This document shows positions 10,244 through 21,229 of a DNA stretch of 64,000 bases, one piece after another; position 1 is the first letter of the stretch; every line of letters starts with the position of its first letter. This stretch comes from Bedellia somnulentella. Lineage: Eukaryota; Arthropoda; Insecta; Lepidoptera; Bedelliidae. The stretch is from positions 7,440,001 through 7,504,000 of the forward strand of contig OY755177.1 in assembly GCA_963576735.1 (NCBI GenBank), in the 5' to 3' direction. The notes under the pieces are model-generated. The model was not told the origin of the DNA. It ran no database searches and saw only the letters and a program-made list of their open reading frames with translations. The position numbers were made by a program, and so were the translations under genes.

Positions 10244-10737
10244 TTTTTTTTCCATTTACTTTTGTTCTATGGATTAAATCATAATTATTGGACTATTTCT
10301 TGGATTAATCGTAGTAATATAGTAAAGTTGAGTAATCTATTTAAATATAATAATTTTCTTTTGTTCCTCTGATGTAAAGTAAACCTTGACTTCGTGAAAG
10401 CTATTATTCCCTTTTTATTTTACTTACATTTTATTTTGGATTTGATTATGGGGTAAAAAAAGAAACGAACTTTTCAATAGTCTTATTTAATAGTTTTTTT
10501 TGTGTTTATTAGGTATAATTACTAACATAGATAATAAGTTTGCAATTGTACTAACAAAATGTATGGAACAAGTTTTCTGAAAATAAACGTTTACTATACG
10601 AATCCCCACAATATTCCCGACACTGAGTCTTATGCAGTGATCGAGAGTATATATGTTTGAAAATATATTACACTTTTGAAATACGTAGACATTAACTAAA
10701 ATCGAAAATTAATCCTATTCATGGTTCACCTATATAT

Positions 10738-11665
10738 ATTGCTAGTGGATCGGCCCCGCTTCGCACGGGTAGCGTAGTTTTAAAAATATCGGAGGTTTCT
10801 TCAATCACTGCTCAAGCGTTATGAAATTAGCGCCTTTATTACAACTTACAGCACTCATGCCGGAATATAGTGTAACTTTGTGATTTTGAAAGCGCTTTTA
10901 TGAACGGTTCAGATTAGTATCTCCGAAATTAAGCTAATTTTTAGGTTTTAATTGATGCAACTACTGGCGCCATCTAGTACGTAATATGTAAATTAGTAAG
11001 GATTTGGTTTTGATCGCGTGCGACTATTATGTTTCATGTATAATTTTGGTGTTTCTATTCCGATTTCTATGATTCTTTTTTTATTGAGTAGGTAATAATG
11101 TTAACTTTTTAAATAAGGGTGATTGAGAGTATTATAAACGTAAGAGAAAACAAACATAATCAGAATGCTCCGAACTGCTAAGCTATCAGGAGTTACACGT
11201 GTTGTTGTGAGTCAACCATAAAAGATAGACGTATACTGTTAAAGGATATTTTTTAGACAATTTTATGTAGAGTATTTCCGTCATACGTGATTTCTATGTA
11301 ACTTTAACCATTAAGGCTGCACACGCGACGGAAGCTTAAAAAATGGAGTAACTTCTCCCGTTTTCCCAAAATTTCCCAAAATTCCCCTTCACTACTCTGC
11401 TGAAAAGTATACTATAACCTGCCCAGGAGTATGAAGAATAATTGTGCCAACTTTCGTCAAAATTCGTCGAGTAGTTTTTGTTTCCATAAGGAACATACAA
11501 ACCGACAGACAGACAGACAGACAGACAAAGATTTTACTGATTGCATTTTTGGCATCAGTATCGATCCCTAATCACCCCCTGATAGTTATTTTGAAAATAT
11601 ATTTCATGACCTCTTGATTGATGAATTGACCTCTCTACAGATTTATTATAAGTATAGATTAACTA
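10738..11665 (+). mobile_element. Interspersed repeat of the TTCGCACGGGT family
   Basis: Starts near GCTAGTGGATCGGCCCCGCT, with TTCGCACGGGT just after; 62885 begins in the same way. The 3' part has AAATTCGTCGAGTAGTTTTT, a CAGA-type tetranucleotide run (about 11506-11525) and an AT-rich end. Elements like this are common in insect genomes. I do not assign a superfamily and saw no transposase. Confidence 0.55.
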
Positions 11666-11764
11666 TTTTTTCTCATACCTTATTTGTTCTTAATTTTTAT
11701 TTCTAACAACTGAATTCAAAACAAATATCAATGATATATTTTATAAACTGCAATTATCTCTCAG

Positions 11765-12132
11765 ACAATGCGACATGATAGTCCAGTGGATAGAACACCC
11801 GCCCGAAAAACAGAAGGGCGTGAGTTCCAATCCTGGGACGGGCCTACACCAATTTGTCTTTTCTAAAGTCATATGTGTGGTTAATTTATCATGGTTGCTA
11901 ACGGTGAGGGAAAACATCGTGAGGAAACCCACATGGCTGAGTTGTACTTAGTCATGTGACAGTGTATTCGTACAAAACGGCGATAGGCCTGCCCCCTATC
12001 ACGTGAGTACACTGTCTAAGCAAAACGTGGGTACCTTCTCTGGAAACTAGATGGCGCTTGCCATGTGAATTCAGGAGTATTGGTACCTCTGCCAACCCCT
12101 TCGGGGATAAACGGCGTGAACGTTTATGTTAT
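11765..12132 (+). mobile_element. tRNA-derived SINE, full length (368 bp)
   Basis: Flanked by a 12-bp target duplication ATTATCTCTCAG (11753-11764 and 12133-12144). The head has an A-box-like GATAGTCCAGTGGATAGAAC and a B-box-like GAGTTCCAATCCTGG, the internal RNA polymerase III promoter arrangement of tRNA-derived SINEs. The body continues through GGTTTCCTCACGATG-type text. The 3' end carries CCAACCCCTTCGGGGATA, a small hairpin, then GGCGTGAACGTTTATG. Confidence 0.9.
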
Positions 12133-12149
12133 ATTATCTCTCAGATTTT

Positions 12150-13380
12150 ATGTTTTAATTCGTTCTTTTGCTGTGGCTCTGGTTTTGAATATATAAATGC
12201 AACCCTAAACTAACCTATTTCTTTTGAAATGCACATGTGGATAACCAATAGTTGCAATATTAAAGTTTTCGATCATTAATAGATATGAAAGAATACAAAT
12301 GTAGAAGTTTTTGTAAATTGTTAGTAATTATTATTTTATCTCTAGTATAATAATTTTTATGGCGAATGATCTGATGATCTCAAATAGTATGGGAAATAAT
12401 ATCGGACTTCCGATAAGACGACTTAAAAAGTTGTGTGCGCCGTTTTTTAACTGTCAATCATGAACAAATATATTAAACAAACTATACGCATGAATTAAAG
12501 ATAGATACTATTATACTATAGATAAGATATATATATATTATATATATATATATTATAGATAAGAAGATACTATATATTCTAAGATATATTATAGATAAGA
12601 AGATACTATTTATATTAGTATTACAATAACGCGATGCTATATTTATTTCCCTTAAAATCAATAAAAAAACAAAAAATCCGCTTTCTAATAACTCATAAAC
12701 AAGCCTGAAAGTCGTCAAATCAAGTTTAAGCCCACAACATACTTTTCGGCTTTTTACTTTAGGGAATCTTTTAAATTAGAGCTTTTAAGCAAGAAGCTTT
12801 TTAAATTAAATTGTTAAAGTCTTATCGTCTTTATCAGAGGCCTCCTAGTGGAAAGCTGGCACGCGACTTTTCTGGCGTAACTCGTAATTTTCCTGACCGT
12901 ACCGCCCGACCCTCGGTTACTTTTTAAATAAATTCCCGGTAATGTTTTTTCGAAGAGAGCCTCGCGAACTTACAGCTGTACACGAATTTGTGCAGCTGGT
13001 AATTGTACCGTGAATTATTAGACATGGACCGCTCCTGAACTTTTATGGCACGCCCAGCACAAGTTTGCGAACATTCTGATTTATATTCGCATTTATTTTA
13101 TGTTTTATACACACCTACAAACGGTTGGGTAAGAAGATATGAAGTTTGATTTACTTATTTATAACCATAGGCCCGTTTGACCGAAAAGAAAGTTTGCGGT
13201 GAATTATTTTTAAACTTTAAAACAAATAAAAATCTTACAGGAAGATAATATATCTTAAATTTTGCACAAACTTTAACTTTTTAGAATGGTAGTGACCATA
13301 AGTGATTATTGATTATTTAAAAAGTAAATCTTTTTCTTTGAATGATATTGGTATTGTGAAAGGTCATATTTGTAAGCTTA
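12150..13380. other. AT-rich stretch with simple repeats
   Basis: 12520-12615 holds TATATA runs and two near-copies of TTATAGATAAGAAGATACTA. The rest, including a somewhat GC-richer block at 12840-13070, shows no convincing exon. Confidence 0.5.
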
Positions 13381-13388
13381 TTGTATTT

Positions 13389-13510
13389 GCTATGTATTAT
13401 CGTTGTCAGCTTAGAAGAGCATTAATATATTTTCCCCGCAGGTGCCTTATAAGGCCACATAGGGTTTTGGGGCTGTTTAAATTATAGTCAGTTGATGTTG
13501 TTGGAGACAC
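13389..13510 (+). mobile_element. TATG-tailed retroposon, 5' fragment
   Basis: Only the 5' half is recognisable (GTTGTCAGCTTAGAAGAGCA, then GGGTTTTGGGGCTG and GTTGTTGGAGAC). Strongly diverged. Confidence 0.45.
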
Positions 13511-15208
13511 AGGACATACAATACCTAGTAGTAAATAATGAGAACAAACTATTCTATGTATTAGCTACAAAGCAAAGTTTTATCTTTATAGATTTGCAAA
13601 TATTTTACAACAAATCAAGAGAATGTAAGTGATGAGAATAAATCGCCAATTTACTTTTTAATCGCTTAAAGACCCCAATTATGTTGCCCAAAGACGAGCG
13701 TGTCTTAAATATTATATTTGATAAAACGACCCATATTATAAATAAAACATATTTACGTATTCTAGAGAAATAGCCTTTAATCTAATTACATCCTAAAAGC
13801 ATTAGCTTCCAAGTTGCGTTGCTTAGACAAATGTCACCGATAATGGCACACAGCAGTCTATTAGTAAACCATTATAAATTGACCTTTTAGCCAGTCTTCC
13901 TCGAGTATACTTGTAAATTGTAAACGAGAGATCAGGAATAATGGTAATGCGATTTTGTAGGCAAGTCACGTCTGAGGCTTGCTTCCACATACTACACAGT
14001 ATCTTGGGGCTTTGGTTGTAAGAATATTACCAAGTTTGGTTGAATCAGCCTAAGTTAAATTTGTTATGTGAAGATTAAAAAATAAAAAGGGAAAGATAAT
14101 TTATATTATTATATAAATTATCTTTCCCCTGGCCCTGGTATTTAGCTGATATACAAACATTCTAAAACTTTAATTTAGACACAATTCAGAATTCAATTTA
14201 GAATTTACACAGAAACTATTCAGATGTTCAAATTTAAGTGAATAAAATTGTGTAAACTGGTCTACTATCCTTTGTTATAGAAAGTTTTAATTTTTATTTG
14301 TGGAGAAATATGTTTGTTACAGTATAACAAATGTACCACAAACATTTTCAAAAATCATCTCTTTGTTTAACGTTACTATTATAAATTATTTTAGAAAATT
14401 AGTTTATAATGATATAATATCAGTCGTCACATAATCATATCACAAAATTCTTTTTATAACATTGAATATATGGCACTCAAAATAATTAAAACCTTTATCC
14501 ATAAGTTAAAGTCATTTAAGTGATTAAAGCAAACTTACTTTTCCATTTTTTGAGTTATATTTTCATTAATGTAATATGAGAAAAAATGTTATCTTTGTAC
14601 ATTTTCTTCCAGTGTGGTTCAGATTTGTTCCAAAATTGTCTGTATTGTAGCCACGTACAGAAATAAACACTTAGGACGAATCGCACGACTGAGTTTCAAT
14701 ATCACTCAACTCTAACCGTAATGTAATTCTCTTTTCAAATTACTTTTTGTCCTTCCACATTGAAATTGTGATACTATGATGCTATTACAGATAAAGAAGT
14801 AAGTGGGCAGGACATATCAGCTCTATATGGTCAATTTCGTTATTTGAGGGTGTTGCAAATTTCCAGTTTGTGAAGTAACTTGGATTTATTAAATACAGAT
14901 AATAAATTAGTAATACATAACAAAAGTAAGATTGACTACAAGGTAACCTGACCTAGGTTACCATTTAAATGCATAAAATTTGTCATGACTAAAACAAATA
15001 TGTACGATAATAAAATATATTTATGCATGATGAATGAACTTCAAGAGATCACGGTCCTTTTTTATAATTGCAAAAATTGCAAATGTGAAATCAATTCACT
15101 CCTAGAAAGTTCGATTAACCTAGAATAGCTTAGTAAAGATGTCAATTTTCGGAACGTTTTCCGATTCAGATAAGATTGTAAAAAAATAAGAAAATAGTGA
15201 ATTGAAAG
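13511..15208. other. Unique AT-rich stretch
   Basis: Apart from the hairpin at 14089-14128, no gene-like frame or recognised repeat was seen. Confidence 0.4.
14089..14128. other. Perfect 17-bp hairpin
   Basis: GGGAAAGATAATTTATA (14089-14105) is mirrored exactly by TATAAATTATCTTTCCC (14112-14128) around a 6-nt loop. It lies in AT-rich unique DNA with no neighbouring element ends that I recognise. Confidence 0.6.
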
Positions 15209-15483
15209 AAAAAAACTTTTTAAGAAAAAGCTTTTATTTAAACGCTCTAAAAAGAAGAAAATAAAATATTCCTTTTGGATTATACTATCAACTCCTCATT
15301 ATACACAATTTATATATAATAATAAAAGCATAAGCAATTTATAAATAGAATAAAAAATATAATAATTTATTATTATATATAAATTGTGTATAATGAGGAG
15401 TTGATAGTATAATCCAAAATGAATATTTTATTTTCTTCTTTTTAGAGCGTTTAAATAAAAGCTTTTTCTTAAAAAGTTTTTTT
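15209..15483. repeat. Long near-perfect palindrome, 118-bp arms
   Basis: Arms 15209-15326 and 15366-15483 are reverse complements with a single mismatch (15272 against 15420) around a 39-nt loop. The right arm stops 7 nt before the stop codon of the helicase remnant. Such symmetry marks a young foldback element or a palindromic end structure. No coding content. Confidence 0.9.
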
Positions 15484-15490
15484 TTACTTT

Positions 15491-15706
15491 TTAGTTATCG
15501 CTGGCTAAGTTCCTCAGTCTGGTCATCTCATTTAATGCATCATTGTTGCAAGGACGTTTGCCGGTTAATTTCGAACAGTCCAGCTCTTCAATCAGTAGAC
15601 CTTCTAATGATGTTACCCTACTTAAGGCCACGTATGCTTGACCAGCAGCAAAGAGCTTTGAGCCTAAGTAAATAACGGCGTAGTCGACAGTACTATAAAA
15701 ATGCAT
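15491..15706 (-). pseudogene. C-terminal fragment of a Helitron/Pif1-type helicase
   Basis: The minus-strand frame reads VDYAVIYLGSKLFAAGQAYV, then ALSRVTSLEGLLIEELDCSK and LTGKRPCNNDALNEM, ending in a stop at 15491-15493. AYVALSRVTSLEGL is the conserved last motif (VI region) of Pif1-family helicases, which in insects are most often carried by Helitron transposons. Only the tail remains; the Walker motifs are absent. A splice-like TTTTTATAG precedes TACTGTCGACTAC on the coding strand, so the repeat array upstream may have been an intron of the element. Not a functional helicase. Confidence 0.8.
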
Positions 15707-15729
15707 ATGTTATAATAATATATACGTTT

Positions 15730-15935
15730 CTAAGTCATATAAGTCAAAGTTTATCAATCGACCGTCTTGCATATTCCACCATATTAGATTTAGAATAACG
15801 ACACATTCTTTTTTCAAGTTATTATTACTCTCAAAATGCCCTCTCATTTGATACCCATATTGTAGAAGTAGACTAAAGGTAACTATTCCGCCATCCTGCA
15901 TAGTCCGCCATATTGGATTCAGAATGACGTCATAT
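15730..15935. repeat. Minisatellite, ~122-129-bp period, left part
   Basis: GCATATTCCACCATATTAGA (15769) recurs as GCATAGTCCGCCATATTGGA (15898), a spacing of 129 bp. The next unit lies right of the P-like insertion (19408-19530); removing the insertion gives a 122-bp period. Minus-strand frames here (repeating MQDGGIVTF) are just translations of the array. Confidence 0.75.
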
Positions 15936-16076
15936 CACAGACATGTATTTGAATAGATGCCGCAAGTGCATGTACTTCGCGTGTAAAAACTGAGTAAAAT
16001 TATCTTAGTTTATCGCCATTTGATTGAGTCCGTGTTCGAACGTTCTCGGTGACAGATGTCAAGCTAAATATAAAAA

Positions 16077-16271
16077 ATGCCTAATTGTGCCGTATTGAGT
16101 TGCAAAAACTATCTAAATAAAGCGGGACTAATTAATAGAAAGATTTCCTTTCATCGGTTGGTCACTTTATTATTAGATTATGTGGTTTTTATTGCAAAAT
16201 CAATTATTTCGTGTTCGTTGTGGTTTTACACTGAAAAACTTTTAAACGAGTGTGTATCGCTTAATTTATAA
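16077..16271 (+). pseudogene. THAP-domain N-terminal fragment (P-like element, copy A)
   Basis: The frame opens MPNCAVLSCKNYLNKAG and goes on to ISFHRL. This is how THAP zinc fingers begin: a first Cys pair (C4, C9) followed by an F-H/P-R segment. The second metal pair (C-x2-H) and the AVPTIF-like end are missing; after FHRL the frame turns into unrelated hydrophobic sequence. It is therefore a broken first exon of a P-type transposase. The same start occurs in copy B at 47100. Confidence 0.7.
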
Positions 16272-16646
16272 TAAATTGCCGCTTTTAGTTACAAAGCTAT
16301 CTAGTTTGGCTTGTCTATTAAAACACGCAATGAACATCAAAATGAACGATATTTTCACCTGTCAATCAGCTACACGGTACGGTAGCTATTGTCATATTTC
16401 TGTCATTTTAAGCAAAATGTGTTGTACCTCCACAGATAGTTGTATTCGATTCTAATTCTAATCGATTTTGGGAACAGAGAAATTATAATATTCGCGATGG
16501 ATGTTCCATGTATCTAAAATATTTTTATTACTACACTGTTTCTGTTAAATAATTAATTGGAATACTCTTGTTTTAACTTTGTTTTTATTTAATAAAAGAA
16601 CAGTTTAATTTTAGTTACAAGTTTTTCTCTAAGCTACATTTCTTAA

Positions 16647-17406
16647 CCCACTTGTTACGGAAACAAAAAAAGTTAAGTTTATAAGTTGATTTTTGGTTTG
16701 GGGGCAGTTTAATGGCCTACGATTAAGAAAAAAATACTAAAAAAAACAGAATTTTCTGGGAAAGCCGGAAAATGGTGTTGTTTTAAAACTATGGTAGTAA
16801 TATGTACTACTGTTGCAAGGGTTCATGGTGAGTTGATTGAAACAAAATATATTTCAAAATAAGTACTTCTTTCATTGAATAATGCATATGTATGTAGGTA
16901 CGCTTTTAACATTGCTTATGATAGGCTGCAAAACAATCTCTGGAATGCAAAGTGACGTTACATTTTACGCAAAAAAAATTGCCATGTTTGTGACAATATC
17001 CACAACGCAGTTGTTTAGGGCGATATGTTATGATATGTCCTATGATTTGAGTTATCACAACAATGCAAGTGACTCATTATGTACGTAAAACGATCCCTCG
17101 GCATTGCTTTATATATTATCTTCATGCCGCAATCAGAAGAATCTTCCCAATACATGAGGCGCCTGGGTACATGAACATAACCACTGTACAGCAAGATACC
17201 AATGAAACATCGCATTTCATTTGATGTTATGTTACCAGGCTTATTCTTTTGAGCGGCGTACAAATTAGTAAGTAGTATTTTTCCTCGGTTAGATGCTGCA
17301 CTGACGAAAGCAATCACATTATAAAATTTCATTAAAACTACCCACATTTCGATGTAGATTTTATTATTCATGCTGTTGTTTTAAAACGACGGTAGTAACA
17401 AGTGGG
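16647..17406 (-). mobile_element. piggyBac-like element, internally deleted, nested in copy A
   Basis: Flanked by TTAA on both sides (16643-16646 and 17407-17410), the fixed piggyBac target. Terminal inverted repeat CCCACTTGTTAC at the left, mirrored as GTAACAAGTGGG at the right. Copy B has a single TTAA at the same place, so the 760 bp is a clean insertion. The transposase frame runs from the right end on the minus strand. Confidence 0.92.
17015..17371 (-). pseudogene. piggyBac-type transposase remnant
   Basis: A 118-codon frame starts near the right TIR. It contains EMRCFIGILLYSGYVHVPRR and AMPRDRFTYIMSHLHCCDN, the N-terminal region of piggyBac (DDE_Tnp_1_7) transposases just before the catalytic core. 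The catalytic Asp residues are gone. Downstream on the same strand (about 16900-17010) frame-shifted text still reads CGYCHKHG and then LHSRDCFAAYH, as in the C-terminal Cys-rich zinc domain. An internal deletion has thus removed the core and joined the two ends. Inactive by itself; both TIRs remain. Confidence 0.8.
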
Positions 17407-17663
17407 TTAACGTGTGGTATGTGTCAGTCTTTATTCCTTCACTCAGTGTTGCCAATATAAATGTACATATATACACGAACACGCCTCCTTACATAAGTTC
17501 AAAGCTTCTTAAGTACTACAGTAATTATAATCAATTAGGGAACTATACTCCTTTAAATTTAGCATTTTTAAGTTATTGAATTTAAAATTTCCCACAGGTT
17601 TTGTAAATATAAATATATCTGCAATTTTATTTTCTGACTCTATTTTGTATACTTCCCTGCTAA

Positions 17664-17852
17664 ACATTTTAATTTACAAAATGATAGTGAACTTCAATGT
17701 GCTTAGAATTCTTTGTAAAGTTTCCACACTTAGAAATAGCTACAGCTGCTGAATTATCTTCATAGATTTTAACTGGTTTACAAACCTTAGTAAAGACATC
17801 ATTCATTACACAAATGAGAAAATTCAATTCTGTTACTGCTTTGGAGCCCCTT
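17664..17852 (-). pseudogene. Captured copia-type RNase H fragment (copy A)
   Basis: The minus strand reads AVTELNFLICVMNDVF, then PVKIYEDNSAAVAIS and KHIEVHYHFV. These match the RNase H end of Ty1/copia Pol (a D-N-x-S/A-A-I-A motif followed by KHI-V-YHF). Copy B has a longer version (about 47885-48165) that adds the preceding AEYVELSE segment. Because both copies contain it, the capture predates their separation. Confidence 0.7.
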
Positions 17853-17862
17853 TGATATTTAC

Positions 17863-18256
17863 ATAGCATAACATAACATACATAACATAAACATAAACGT
17901 TCACGCCGTTTATCCCCGAAGGGGTTGGCAGAGGTACCAATACTTCTGAACTCACATGGCAACCGCCATCTAGTTTCCAGAGAAGGTACCCACGTTTTGC
18001 TTAGACAGTGTACTCACGTGATAGGGGGCAGGCCTATCGCCGTTTTGTACGAATACACTGTCACATGACTAAGTACAACTCAGCCATGTGGGTTTCCTCA
18101 CGATGTTTTCCCTCACCGTTAACATCCATGATAAATTAACCACACATATGACTTTAGAAAAGACAAATTGGTGTAGGCCCGACCCAGGATTGGAACTCAC
18201 GCCCTTCTGTTTTCGGGCGGGTGTTCTACCCACTGGACTATCATGTCGCTATTATG
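17863..18256 (-). mobile_element. tRNA-derived SINE nested in copy A
   Basis: Full-length, reverse orientation, 394 bp. Target duplication TTGATATTTAC at 17852-17862 and 18257-18267; copy B has the motif once (near 48206). The head, read on the other strand, has GATAGTCCAGTGGGTAGAAC and GAGTTCCAATCCTGG. The tail on the minus strand is TTATG/TATGTTATG-rich. The frame at 18088-18282 is a translation of this repeat. Confidence 0.93.
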
Positions 18257-18286
18257 TTGATATTTACTTTACTGTTATTTAATTAT

Positions 18287-18538
18287 GCTGTGTAGTGTCG
18301 GCTTAGAATAGCACTACCCCATTTCTACCCGTGGGTGATCGTAAGAGGCGACTAAGGGTATAGGGGCTTTTCAAGTAACTTTTGGGCGATGTGGTTGGAG
18401 ACCCGTCACCAACAATTATTTATTATTACCATCTTTTCCTTACTTAACTTCCAAAAGTGGCTGAGGAATATTTTATTTCCATAGCTCTGGCTACCCCGTT
18501 TAGGGATATATAGCCGTGAGTATATGTATGTATGTATG
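18287..18538 (+). mobile_element. TATG-tailed SINE-like retroposon nested in copy A (reference copy)
   Basis: 252 bp between 14-bp target duplications TGTTATTTAATTAT (18273-18286 and 18539-18552). Copy B has the site once. This fixes the ends of the family: 5' GCTGTGTAGTGTCGGC, 3' GCCGTGAGTATATG plus TATG repeats. A long target duplication and a simple-repeat tail mean retroposition, not DNA transposition. Confidence 0.95.
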
Positions 18539-19407
18539 TGTTATTTAATTATTTATTTTGAAAGGTGATATACAAGTAAATATACTCTGAAAATTTTAAG
18601 TATCTACTTATTAACGTTTTAATATTTAGCAAACAATTACGGATAAAAACACGTTTATTGTAAGGGGCCCCCTGAAAATCCTTTTTTTACTTGTATTTGT
18701 TGTTATAGCGGCAACAGAAATACGTCATTTGTGAAAATTTCAGCTTTCTTGTTATCACTGTTTATGAGATACAGCCTGGAGAAAAACAGACAACGAAAAA
18801 AAAAATACTTGATTATTTTTCCTTCTCTACAAGTTATTTTATTTGTTTTTTTTTTCAAATCCGAATTAGTTCTGGGTTGTATTATATTTTGTTATAGCGC
18901 CTTCTACTGGCTTTCCTTTTTGTAGATAAAATTTCTTCGCGGGGTTTTTTTAAATCATTTCGTAACTTTCCGAGAACAAATTATTAAAACTAGTTAATTA
19001 GGTAGGTTATCAATAAGGACAAGTTATTATAATAATAAAGGCTACTGAACTACTCACTGACTAACTGACTCATTAACTCACTGATTTAGATCGTTGTTCT
19101 CCGAGAAGATGTAGTGGTGGAGGAAAATAATTTAGGAAGAGTTGCTCAGAATAAAAATGAGACCATGAGAAAATAGCGTTATTAAAAAACAGGTATAATT
19201 CTAGATATATAACTTCTGTCAATTTATCATTCGTCTGTCGATGCACTCGAATATAATCGATTGAATCGTTTACGCGCTGATGGGGAGTTCCCATCACTAA
19301 ATTGTTCATGTGACGTCACAGTAGGTGGAAAAATAATGGCACGCTTGGTTTCTATACAAGAAATGACACTTGCGTTATCTATTCAAATACAGATCTGTGC
19401 GTCATAT

Positions 19408-19530
19408 TCTTTTTCTAGTCACTCTTAACAAGCCCTTTCATTTGATACCCAAATTGTAGAAGTAGACTAAAGGTAACTATTCCGCCATCCTGCATGGTCC
19501 GCCATATTGGATTTAGAATGACGTCACATA
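19408..19530. repeat. Minisatellite, right part
   Basis: Continuation of the array interrupted by copy A: CTTTCATTTGATACCCAAAT through GCATGGTCCGCCATATTGGA. It shares about 95% identity by eye with 15838-15935. Confidence 0.75.
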
Positions 19531-19989
19531 TCTTATCATATATTGTCATCCAAACAAAATGCGTCCACAAAATTATTTTAATTTACATAAGTATTTTTTC
19601 GACATATTTAATTCCAGTACGAAAAATAACCAATATGTAAAGTTAATGTTATCAACTGAACACGAACAACAAAATGATACAAATAAAATGTTGTATCATC
19701 ACAATTGGGGGCTCTCGTGAATGTTAAACGTTCGCAGCGCAAATTCCTCGCGGCGTAATCGCACTTTCATGACGATTTTCTAAATGAGCGGTCTCATTGC
19801 CATTGTCGTTTGTCGACTGGCATGTGACGTCATCAAGCTGGAACCACCCCCGACGCAATCACGGCGTAATTATGTGCTTAGCCGACTTGTGGATAGAAAT
19901 GTGCGTGTGACTGTTAACCTTTTAATATATGCAACAAACTATGTGGTGATGTGTCTCCAGATACATCGCCCAACGATTCTAGTTGTATC
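19531..19989. other. Unique stretch
   Basis: The small + frame at 19784-20002 is GC-richer than its surroundings but has no recognisable domain and no flanking splice signals that I trust. Confidence 0.35.
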
Positions 19990-20136
19990 TGGAGACACAT
20001 AACTAACAATAATTTACTCTTATTATCTTTTCCCCGAATAAATTGTAAAAGTGGCTGAGGAATTGTTAATTCCGATAATATGGTTAGCCCTACTTGGCAT
20101 TTTACCCGTGACTATATGTATGCATGTATATATGTT
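19990..20136 (+). mobile_element. TATG-tailed retroposon, 3' fragment
   Basis: Keeps ATCTTTTCCCCGAATAAATT, GTAAAAGTGGCTGAGGAATT and a worn 3' end CCCGTGACTATATGTATG. Confidence 0.6.
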
Positions 20137-20419
20137 GAAAAATGTTTTTATATTTATTATAAAATTCTTACTAATAGTTATAAATTGATCCTTAGAAAAC
20201 AGTTTGTAATTAATGTTTGCTTTTAAGCTTCAGTTTTCAGCAGTAATAAAAATGTTTTGTGTCAATAAAGGTTCAAATATCATAGTTGTTTTGTATATGC
20301 TAACTTTAATCAACAATTTCAAAGTTAAAAGGTATTTAAGTGAATTAATTTAAATTAACTTTTATAAGTTCTTATTTTTCCGGTTCAAAAAATACTGCAT
20401 TAATATGTAGCTCTGAAAC

Positions 20420-20690
20420 TCAACATTCACGCCGTACAACGTCGAAGGGGAAAGGCAGAGGTATTAATACTTCTATATAGTACAAGGTGACATTTTCGTC
20501 ACCTAGTGTTTTCTGAGTACCGACGTTTGCTTGGACAGTGCATTTGCATGAGGATGAGGAGGCGTGTAACTACTATCACATGACTGAGCACAACTTAGCA
20601 ATGAGGGTCTCCTTACGATGTTTCCAACCACTTATTTGAGTTTAGGAAAGGATCCAACTCGTATTTGAAGTCGCGCTTCTTACATGAATG
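20420..20690 (-). mobile_element. tRNA-derived SINE, degenerate copy
   Basis: On the + strand ATTCACGCCGTACAACGTCG, AAGGGGAAAGGCAGAGG and later GAGGGTCTCCTTACGATG match the reverse of the family. The head is poorly preserved. Confidence 0.6.
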
Positions 20691-21229
20691 TAAAGAGTTT
20701 CTTTGTTGCTTCTTCTCTTTACGAACACCTTCCGAAGCAACGGACTAATGATAAATTTAAAAAATTTGACGTTCAAAAAATGTTAGTTTTTAACTTAATT
20801 TTGAAAAATAAACTTTTTGACTTTTTTGACTTTTTTTTTTTTTGACTTTTGACTTTTACATCACTAGCGGACACTCCTACAGAGCTTTCACTATCACTGT
20901 ATTTAACCACGGAATGCAAATCACATATAATTGTATATAACAATAAAAAAATATAAAACGATTAAAGGATTCGGAGCCACTTCTTTATTTAAAAGCCGCA
21001 AGCTTGTTGAATGTACAAGGAAGGTTGCACCTCCTTCTAAGTTTTATAGGAAAACTTTCTCCATTAGTTCGCGAGACAGAGCCAGGGAGGCTTAGGTTTA
21101 TTATTGAAAACATAACTTTTACGACAGTTTAAAAAAAGAGCTTTTCTAACGGTTAGTGGACAACCTAAAAGTTTTCATGAATAGGCAGCAAAATCCGAAT
21201 GACCCTAAATTTTATATCTGGAATGTACA

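Larger units (their letters stand above)
15936..19399 (+). mobile_element. P-superfamily-like DNA transposon, copy A, with nested insertions
   Basis: Exact 8-bp target duplication CGTCATAT (15928-15935 and 19400-19407). Terminal inverted repeats are ~33 bp with about four mismatches, starting CACAGACATGTATTTGAATA and ending in the complement (TATTCAAATACAGATCTGTG). The 8-bp duplication, ~31-bp TIR beginning CA and internal THAP fragment match the P family; hAT is the alternative on duplication length alone. The element aligns with copy B (46959-49031) except for three later insertions (16647-17406, 17863-18256, 18287-18538) and a few indels. It carries no full transposase. Confidence 0.85.

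Noticed and set aside
11506..11525. CRISPR-like or functional direct repeat array (CAGA run)
   Set aside because: It is a simple tetranucleotide microsatellite within an interspersed repeat. No CRISPR arrays or other prokaryotic features occur.
17015..17371. Functional domesticated piggyBac gene
   Set aside because: Only the N-terminal region remains; the catalytic core is deleted and the Cys-rich end is out of frame.
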